Part shown: positions 1 through 5,403 of the stretch, in pieces
How positions within the stretch are numbered: position 1 is the stretch's first letter
Layout: each line of letters opens with the position of its first letter
Source of the DNA: Streptosporangiaceae bacterium
GTDB taxonomy: Bacteria > Actinomycetota > Actinomycetes > Streptosporangiales > Streptosporangiaceae
NCBI GenBank assembly: GCA_030040415.1
Contig: JASHTT010000229.1
Location: forward strand, 1-5,403
Length of the DNA stretch: 5,403 bases
Reading direction: 5' to 3'
The notes under the pieces: model-generated
What the model was told of the DNA's origin: nothing
Database searches by the model: none
The model's input: only the letters and a program-made list of their open reading frames with translations
Made by a program: the position numbers and the translations under genes

Positions 1-1058
1 AGTTGCAGGTAATTCACGCCGATCCGGTGCCGGTGCGTGTCCGGGTAGGAGAACAGCCGGCCCTGCAGCATCTTGTCCGGTGACGGTGCCACGCCCGGGA
101 CCATGTTCGCCGGCTCGAACGCTGCCTGCTCGATCTCGGCGAAGTAGTCCGCCGGGTTCCGGTTGAGCGTGAACCTGCCGATGGTGATCGGCGGGTAGTC
201 GGCGTGCGGCCACACCTTGGTGAGGTCGAACGGGTTGAACCGGTAGTCGGCCGCTTCCTCGAACGGCATGACCTGGACCTCGAGCCGCCAGGACGGATGG
301 TCGCCCTTCTTGATCGCGCCGTACAGGTCGCGGAGGTGGAAGTCGCGGTCCTGCGCGGTCATCGCCGCGGCTTCGTCGCGGGTGAAGTTCCTGATGCCCT
401 GCTCGGTCTTGAAGTGGTACTTGACCCAGAACTTCTCGCCGCCCGCGTTGTACCACATGAAGGTGTGGCTGCCGTATCCATTCATGTTCCGCCAGGTATA
501 GGGCGTGCCGCGGTCTGACATCAGGAACGTCACCTGATGGGCAGACTCGGGCGATAGCGTCCAGAAGTCCCACTGCATGTTGTTGTCATGCAGGTGGGTA
601 TCCGAACGCCGCTTCTGGCTGTGGATGAAGTCCTGGAACTTCTGCGGGTCGCGGACGAAGAAGATCGGCGTGTTGTTGCCGACGAGGTCGTAGTTGCCGT
701 CCTCGGTATAGAACTTCATCGCGAAGCCGCGCGGGTCCCGCACGGTGTCCGGGAATCCGAGCTCGCCCGCCACGGTAGAGAAGCGGATGACCATGTCGGT
801 CCGCTTGCCCTTGGCGAACAGCTTGGCCTTGGTGTACTGGCTCACGTCCTCGGTGATCTCGAGCACCCCATAGGCACCGCCGCCCTTGGCGTGCACCACG
901 CGTTCCGGCACACGTTCCCGGTTGAACTGCGCCATCTTCTGCACCAGATAGTGGTCCTGCAGCAGCAGCGGGCCGTTGGTGCCGACGGACTGGGAGAATT
1001 CATCGCTCGGCGCCGGGATCCCCGCGTCGGTCGTCGTCACTCGGCGGTTCTTCGTCAT
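1..1058 (-). CDS. katA: Catalase (monofunctional haem, small-subunit type), partial: C-terminus beyond left edge
   Basis: This gene encodes a cytoplasmic haem catalase that converts hydrogen peroxide to water and oxygen. Translating from the ATG at 1056-1058 gives 352 uninterrupted residues to the window edge. The distal-side catalytic His is H56 in PERVVHAKGGGAYG. The catalytic Asn lies in DLVGNNTPIFFVRDP (N128/N129). The haem-ligand Tyr is Y338, with its partner Arg R334, in RLFSYPDTHRHRIGVNY. Other family blocks seen are RFSTVAGELGFPDTVRDPRGFA, THLHDNNMQWDFWTLSPES and MNGYGSHTFMW. The closest family match by eye is the clade 3 small-subunit type, usually about 480-500 residues, so roughly 130 residues are missing at the left edge. 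The start is supported by AGGAG 7 nt upstream. No frameshift is seen. The gene diverges from the metal-type permease, and no furA/catR-like regulator lies next to it inside the window. The family assignment is very secure; the symbol katA is conventional. Confidence 0.97.
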   Translation of the reverse strand, partial: MTKNRRVTTTDAGIPAPSDEFSQSVGTNGPLLLQDHYLVQKMAQFNRERVPERVVHAKGGGAYGVLEITEDVSQYTKAKLFAKGKRTDMVIRFSTVAGELGFPDTVRDPRGFAMKFYTEDGNYDLVGNNTPIFFVRDPQKFQDFIHSQKRRSDTHLHDNNMQWDFWTLSPESAHQVTFLMSDRGTPYTWRNMNGYGSHTFMWYNAGGEKFWVKYHFKTEQGIRNFTRDEAAAMTAQDRDFHLRDLYGAIKKGDHPSWRLEVQVMPFEEAADYRFNPFDLTKVWPHADYPPITIGRFTLNRNPADYFAEIEQAAFEPANMVPGVAPSPDKMLQGRLFSYPDTHRHRIGVNYLQ

Positions 1059-1065
1059 GTCACTT

Positions 1066-1070
1066 CTCCT
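1066..1070 (-). promoter_or_regulatory. Ribosome binding site of the catalase gene
   Basis: The minus strand reads AGGAG here, 7 nt before the ATG at 1058. This is a strong Shine-Dalgarno match at ideal spacing and fixes the catalase start. Confidence 0.8.
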
Positions 1071-1081
1071 CGGTGCGCCTT

Positions 1082-1110
1082 GGCCGCCCGGAACGCCCCG
1101 GCCGCCCGGA
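1082..1110. repeat. 11-bp direct repeat upstream of the catalase
   Basis: GGCCGCCCGGA occurs at 1082-1092 and again, identical, at 1100-1110, an 18-bp period. The pair sits 24 bp upstream of the catalase start codon, in the expected 5' leader or promoter-proximal zone. It could be a paired protein-binding site, or chance in GC-rich DNA. The function is unknown. Confidence 0.5.
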
Positions 1111-1262
1111 GGGCTAACCCGATACAGCTGACCGGAGATTTGGCGTGGCCGGCAGTTCACACGGCCCGGGCGGCCTCAGACACCCGGCATACCCACTACC
1201 CGGCGGCCCGACTCGGCCGGGCGGCGGCAAGTCAGCCTCGTCTTGGCGGGCGGTCTCGGCCC

Positions 1263-1290
1263 GCCTTAGCCGCCTTGGCCCGCGTTAGCC
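1263..1290. repeat. Three imperfect tandem 9-mers, consensus GCSTTRGCC
   Basis: GCCTTAGCC (1263-1271), GCCTTGGCC (1272-1280) and GCGTTAGCC (1282-1290) follow one another at 9- to 10-bp spacing, close to one helical turn. The array ends 16 bp before the CsoR-like operator. It occupies the place expected for the -35 or activator zone of the permease promoter. Whether it binds a protein is unknown. Confidence 0.45.
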
Positions 1291-1306
1291 ACGCCGTCGG
1301 CGCTTG

Positions 1307-1325
1307 GATACCCTATGGGGGTATC
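1307..1325. promoter_or_regulatory. CsoR-family operator (GATACCCTATGGGGGTATC) upstream of the permease
   Basis: The perfect 7-bp inverted arms GATACCC (1307-1313) and GGGTATC (1319-1325) flank a 5-bp centre, TATGG. A TACCC half-site facing GGGTA around a G/C tract is the characteristic operator form of CsoR/RcnR/CstR-family repressors; in actinobacteria it is best known for the copper sensor CsoR. The site lies 32 bp upstream of the permease ATG. A weak -10 (TACCCT, 1309-1314) with TTAGCC (1285-1290) 18 bp upstream would place the operator over the promoter. A repressor bound here would block transcription, and Cu(I) or another cognate ligand would release it. No CsoR gene is in the window, so the regulator would act in trans. 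The palindrome is seen directly; the regulator's identity is inferred. Confidence 0.65.
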
Positions 1326-1344
1326 GGGAGCGGGTGGCGGACGC

Positions 1345-1350
1345 GAGAGG
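1345..1350 (+). promoter_or_regulatory. Ribosome binding site deciding the permease start
   Basis: GAGAGG lies 7 nt before the ATG at 1358. The in-frame alternatives are worse. GTG at 1334 has GGGAG only 3 nt away, and TTG at 1304 would put the operator inside the coding sequence. Confidence 0.55.
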
Positions 1351-1357
1351 CTCTGGG

Positions 1358-2572
1358 ATGCATGCGGTAGCTCACGCCCTGGCGGTCACCGGGGCGATGA
1401 CCTGGCAGATCGGCTGGGCGCTCATACTCGGGCTGGCGCTGTCCGCGGCCATCTCGGCACTGGTGCCGAAGAGCCGGATAGCCAGCCTGCTGGGCGACGG
1501 CCGGCCGCGCACCCTGGCCGTGGCGACGGCCCTCGGTGCTGCGTCGTCGTCCTGCTCCTACGCCGCGGTGGCGCTGGCCAGGACGCTGTTCCGCAACGGC
1601 GCCAGCTTCATCGCCGCCATGGCCTTCGAGATCGCCTCCACCAACCTGGTGATCGAGCTGGGCGTGATCCTCGCGCTGCTGATCGGCTGGCAGTTCACTG
1701 CCGCCGAATTCGCCGGTGGCCCGGTCATGATCGTCATCGTGGCGCTGATCTTCCGCGTGTTCGTCCGGCAGCAGCTAGTCACCGGTGCCCGTGCCCAGGC
1801 CGACCGTGGCGTGGCCGGATCCATGGAGGGCCACGCGGCGATGGACATGTCGGTACCCACCGGCAGGCCACTGCGCCGCCGGATCATGTCTGGCGAAGGG
1901 CTGACGGCTGTCTCCCATGTGTTCCTGATGGAGTGGGCGGCGATCTTGCGGGACGTGGTGGCGGGTTTGCTCATCGCTGGCTGCGTGGCCGCGTGGGTAC
2001 CGGACAGCTTCTGGCGGGCATTCTTCCTGGCCGGCCACCCGCTGGCGGCCAGGTTGTGGGGCCCGGTCATCGGGCCAGTCGTGGCCATGCTGAGCTTCGT
2101 CTGCTCGGTGGGGAACGTGCCGCTCGCGGCGGTGCTGTGGAAGGCGGGCATCAGTTTCGGCGGCGTGGTGGCATTCATCTTCGCTGACCTGCTGATCCTG
2201 CCGATCCTCAATATTTACAGGAAGTACTATGGCGCACGGATGGCCGCCGTCATCTTGGCTGCCTTCTACACGGCGATGGTGGCCACTGGGTACCTAGCCG
2301 AAGCCGTCTTCGGCGGGCTCGGTCTTGTGCCCGCTCGTGCCGCGGCCAAGGTCACGCAGACCGCCGTGTCCTTTGACTACACGACTTGGCTCGACCTGGT
2401 CAGCGTCGTCCTCGCCGTGGTGCTGCTCGTCCGTTGTGCAAGGACCGGAGGATTCGCGATGCTCAGGATGATGGGCGGCCCCGCCGACGCTGACCACGCG
2501 CATTCCGGGCACGGCTCCGCGGGTCACGAGCACGGGGAAACGGCCGACATAGCCCGGAATGGGCATTGCTGA
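1358..2572 (+). CDS. Multi-pass permease, PF03773 (ArsP/SO_0444-like) family, probable metal or metalloid exporter
   Basis: This is an integral membrane protein of 404 residues with about eight to ten hydrophobic segments in two halves. The halves are separated by a hydrophilic loop at roughly 140-180. Family signatures are SSSCSYAAVALARTLF (C66), AMAFEIASTNLVIELG (89-102), GWQFTAAEFAGG (110-121), FVCSVGNVPLAAVLW (C249) and FIFADLLILPILNIYRKYYG (273-292). Known members of this superfamily include the methylarsenite exporter ArsP and the SO_0444 Cu/Zn efflux group; the substrate here is not proven. Possible metal ligands are the loop MEGHAAMDM (156-164) and a His-rich tail (377-392, with DADHAH, GHG and GHEH) ending in HC. 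The upstream CsoR-type operator favours copper or a related thiophilic substrate. The ATG at 1358 was chosen over in-frame TTG 1304 and GTG 1334 because of its RBS and because the operator stays non-coding. A mannosyltransferase gene follows after 76 bp. Confidence 0.85.
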   Translation: MHAVAHALAVTGAMTWQIGWALILGLALSAAISALVPKSRIASLLGDGRPRTLAVATALGAASSSCSYAAVALARTLFRNGASFIAAMAFEIASTNLVIELGVILALLIGWQFTAAEFAGGPVMIVIVALIFRVFVRQQLVTGARAQADRGVAGSMEGHAAMDMSVPTGRPLRRRIMSGEGLTAVSHVFLMEWAAILRDVVAGLLIAGCVAAWVPDSFWRAFFLAGHPLAARLWGPVIGPVVAMLSFVCSVGNVPLAAVLWKAGISFGGVVAFIFADLLILPILNIYRKYYGARMAAVILAAFYTAMVATGYLAEAVFGGLGLVPARAAAKVTQTAVSFDYTTWLDLVSVVLAVVLLVRCARTGGFAMLRMMGGPADADHAHSGHGSAGHEHGETADIARNGHC

Positions 2573-2602
2573 CAAATCGCGGCGGGTCTATCACGACACG
2601 GG

Positions 2603-2608
2603 TAAACT
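2603..2608 (+). promoter_or_regulatory. Possible -10 element (TAAACT) for the mannosyltransferase gene
   Basis: TAAACT fits the actinobacterial TANNNT -10 pattern. It lies in the 76-bp gap between the permease stop and the mannosyltransferase start, and would give a leader of about 35 nt. No good -35 hexamer is seen at 16-19 bp spacing, so this is weak. The gene could instead be read through from the permease promoter, since no terminator hairpin is evident in the gap. Confidence 0.25.
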
Positions 2609-2635
2609 TCGGTCCCTGCGGCGGGACGATCTAGC

Positions 2636-2640
2636 GGAGG
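2636..2640 (+). promoter_or_regulatory. Ribosome binding site deciding the mannosyltransferase start
   Basis: GGAGG is followed by an 8-nt spacer and then the ATG at 2649. The longer in-frame ATG at 2559 lies inside the end of the permease gene and has no comparable RBS. Confidence 0.8.
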
Positions 2641-2648
2641 TCGGGGAG

Positions 2649-3431
2649 ATGGCAGTGCGGGAGCGAGCGCTGGGCGGTCAGGCTGTGGAACTGCCCGAGC
2701 CGTGGCGGTCCGCGGCAGTGACGGTCGTGCTGCCCACCTACAACGAAGCTGCGAACCTGCCGGTCATCGTGGACGCGCTGTTCGCGTTGCCGCTGACCGG
2801 GCTGCGAGTCCTGGTGGCCGACGACAACTCCCCGGACGGCACCGGCAAGATCGCGGACGAGCTGGCCGCCCGGTACGGCGCCGACCGGATGCGCGTGCTG
2901 CACCGGCCGGGAAAGCAGGGACTTGGCCGGGCGTACGTCGACGGCATGGGCCGGGCCATGCAGGACGGCGCCGAGTTCGTCGTCCAGATGGACAGCGACC
3001 TGTCACACGCCCCGGACTACCTGCCGCAGATGCTGGGCACCCTGCTGGCGACCAACGCGGACGTGGTGATCGGCTCCCGGTATGTGTCGGGTGCCAGCCT
3101 GGCCCGGGAGTGGGCCTGGCACCGCAAGGCGCTATCCGGGTTCGCCAACTCCTACGTGCGGGTGCTGCTGCGGCTGGGAGTGCGGGACGTCACCGCGGGC
3201 TTCAAGCTGTGGCGCTCGTCGGCACTCGCCGCGATCGACGTCACGAGCATCCGCAGCAACGGTTACAGCTTCCAGGTCGAGATGAACTACCGCACCATCC
3301 AGCGCGGCCTGAAGATCGTCGAGATCCCGATCCACTTCGCGGACAGGCGCGAGGGCGAGAGCAAGATGAGCCTCAAGGTGCAGCTCGAGTCCGCGATGAT
3401 GCCGTTCTCGCTGCGCCGCCGGTCACGCTAG
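2649..3431 (+). CDS. Polyprenol monophosphomannose synthase (GT2 family, DPM1-like)
   Basis: The predicted enzyme transfers mannose from GDP-mannose to polyprenyl phosphate at the inner face of the cytoplasmic membrane. The product is the lipid-linked mannose donor used for lipoglycans and for protein O-mannosylation in actinobacteria. The protein has 260 residues and is a single GT-A domain. Motifs are VVLPTYNEAANLPVI (26-40), DDNSPDGTG (58-66, nucleotide binding), QMDSDLSH (113-120, the metal-binding DxD), GSRYV (142-146), DVTAGFKLWR (180-189) and the DPM-synthase block IPIHFADRREGESKM (226-240). There is no C-terminal membrane segment; the chain ends in basic SLRRRSR, so membrane association would be peripheral or through a partner. 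It lacks the fused acyltransferase domain of mycobacterial Ppm1, as is usual outside mycobacteria. The ATG at 2649 was chosen from its GGAGG site. Related GT2 enzymes using glucose cannot be fully excluded, but the DPM motifs are strong. Confidence 0.9.
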   Translation: MAVRERALGGQAVELPEPWRSAAVTVVLPTYNEAANLPVIVDALFALPLTGLRVLVADDNSPDGTGKIADELAARYGADRMRVLHRPGKQGLGRAYVDGMGRAMQDGAEFVVQMDSDLSHAPDYLPQMLGTLLATNADVVIGSRYVSGASLAREWAWHRKALSGFANSYVRVLLRLGVRDVTAGFKLWRSSALAAIDVTSIRSNGYSFQVEMNYRTIQRGLKIVEIPIHFADRREGESKMSLKVQLESAMMPFSLRRRSR

Positions 3432-3448
3432 CGACCTGCTGACAAGCC

Positions 3449-3480
3449 AGAGGCCCGGGCTCAGCTGAGCCCGGGCCTCT
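3449..3480. terminator. Bidirectional rho-independent-type terminator (perfect 32-bp palindrome)
   Basis: The arm AGAGGCCCGGGCTCAG (3449-3464) is followed immediately by its exact reverse complement (3465-3480). On the plus strand the stem ends in TCTTT, giving a short U run. It begins 17 nt after the mannosyltransferase stop and 20 nt after the lon stop on the other strand. It therefore sits where both convergent transcripts must end. The minus-strand side lacks a U run (GGCTTGTC follows), so termination of lon may be weaker or rely on the hairpin alone, which is common in actinobacteria. Confidence 0.85.
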
Positions 3481-3500
3481 TTGCCGTCGCTGACCTGCGG

Positions 3501-5403
<1,903 letters not shown>

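Larger units (their letters stand above)
1059..1357. other. Divergent intergenic/control region between catalase and permease
   Basis: This 299-bp stretch contains no convincing gene and separates two diverging genes, so it must hold both promoters. On the catalase side there is an 11-bp direct repeat, GGCCGCCCGGA, at 1082-1092 and 1100-1110. In the middle is a small hairpin with arms GGCGGGC (1245-1251) and GCCCGCC (1259-1265) around a 7-nt loop. Three similar 9-mers follow at 1263-1290, and then the CsoR-like palindrome at 1307-1325. I could not identify a convincing -35/-10 pair for the catalase. One plus-strand reading frame spans the region (588-1370), but it is the antisense of the catalase and its translation here has no recognisable features. 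Confidence 0.75.

Noticed and set aside
1199..1221. Inverted repeat CCCGGC/GCCGGG in the intergenic region as an operator
   Set aside because: It has six-base GC-only arms, which are expected often by chance in this composition, and it matches no known operator form.
588..1370. A 260-codon open frame on the plus strand across the catalase and the intergenic region
   Set aside because: It is the antisense of a clear catalase coding sequence for most of its length. Its translation in the intergenic part is low-complexity Ala/Arg with no domain or RBS support.
1558..2211. A 217-codon open frame on the minus strand opposite the permease
   Set aside because: It lies entirely antisense to conserved permease motifs and has no recognisable domain; this is a composition artefact.
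2559..2648. Longer N-terminus for the mannosyltransferase, starting at ATG 2559 and overlapping the permease
   Set aside because: The added residues are not part of the GT2 fold, no RBS precedes 2559, and a strong GGAGG sits 8 nt before the ATG at 2649.

Overview
The window looks like chromosomal DNA from a high-GC actinobacterium. The base composition is strongly GC-rich and third codon positions are mostly G or C. Starts are preceded by AGGAG/GGAGG ribosome binding sites. The proteins (a clade-3-like catalase, an actinobacterial-type PF03773 permease, a stand-alone polyprenol-phosphate mannose synthase and a LonA protease) fit that group. I do not assign a genus.

Layout, left to right. (1) Positions 1-1058, minus strand: the N-terminal 352 residues of a monofunctional haem catalase, whose C-terminus lies beyond the left edge. 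(2) Positions 1059-1357: a 299-bp divergent intergenic region with short repeats. Close to the right-hand gene is a near-perfect CsoR-like operator, GATACCCTATGGGGGTATC (1307-1325). (3) Positions 1358-2572, plus strand: a multi-pass permease of the PF03773 (ArsP/SO_0444-like) family with a Met/His loop and a His-rich C-terminal tail. (4) Positions 2649-3431, plus strand: a GT-A fold family 2 glycosyltransferase of the polyprenol monophosphomannose synthase type. (5) Positions 3449-3480: a perfect 32-bp palindrome that probably terminates transcription from both sides. (6) Positions 3501 to the right edge, minus strand: the ATP-dependent protease Lon, complete at its C-terminus and missing its N-terminal substrate-binding part.

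The genes are mostly housekeeping or stress functions. The permease and the mannosyltransferase are co-directional with a 76-bp gap, so co-transcription is possible but not required. The catalase and the permease diverge from a shared control region, which would suit a metal or oxidative stress response. Lon converges on the mannosyltransferase.

The most informative non-coding signal is the CsoR-type operator. It ties the permease to copper sensing (or another CsoR/RcnR/CstR-family signal), and it also argues that the permease starts at 1358 and not at the longer upstream TTG. I saw no CRISPR array, insertion sequence, tRNA or rRNA. Nothing here amounts to a clearly new multi-gene system.
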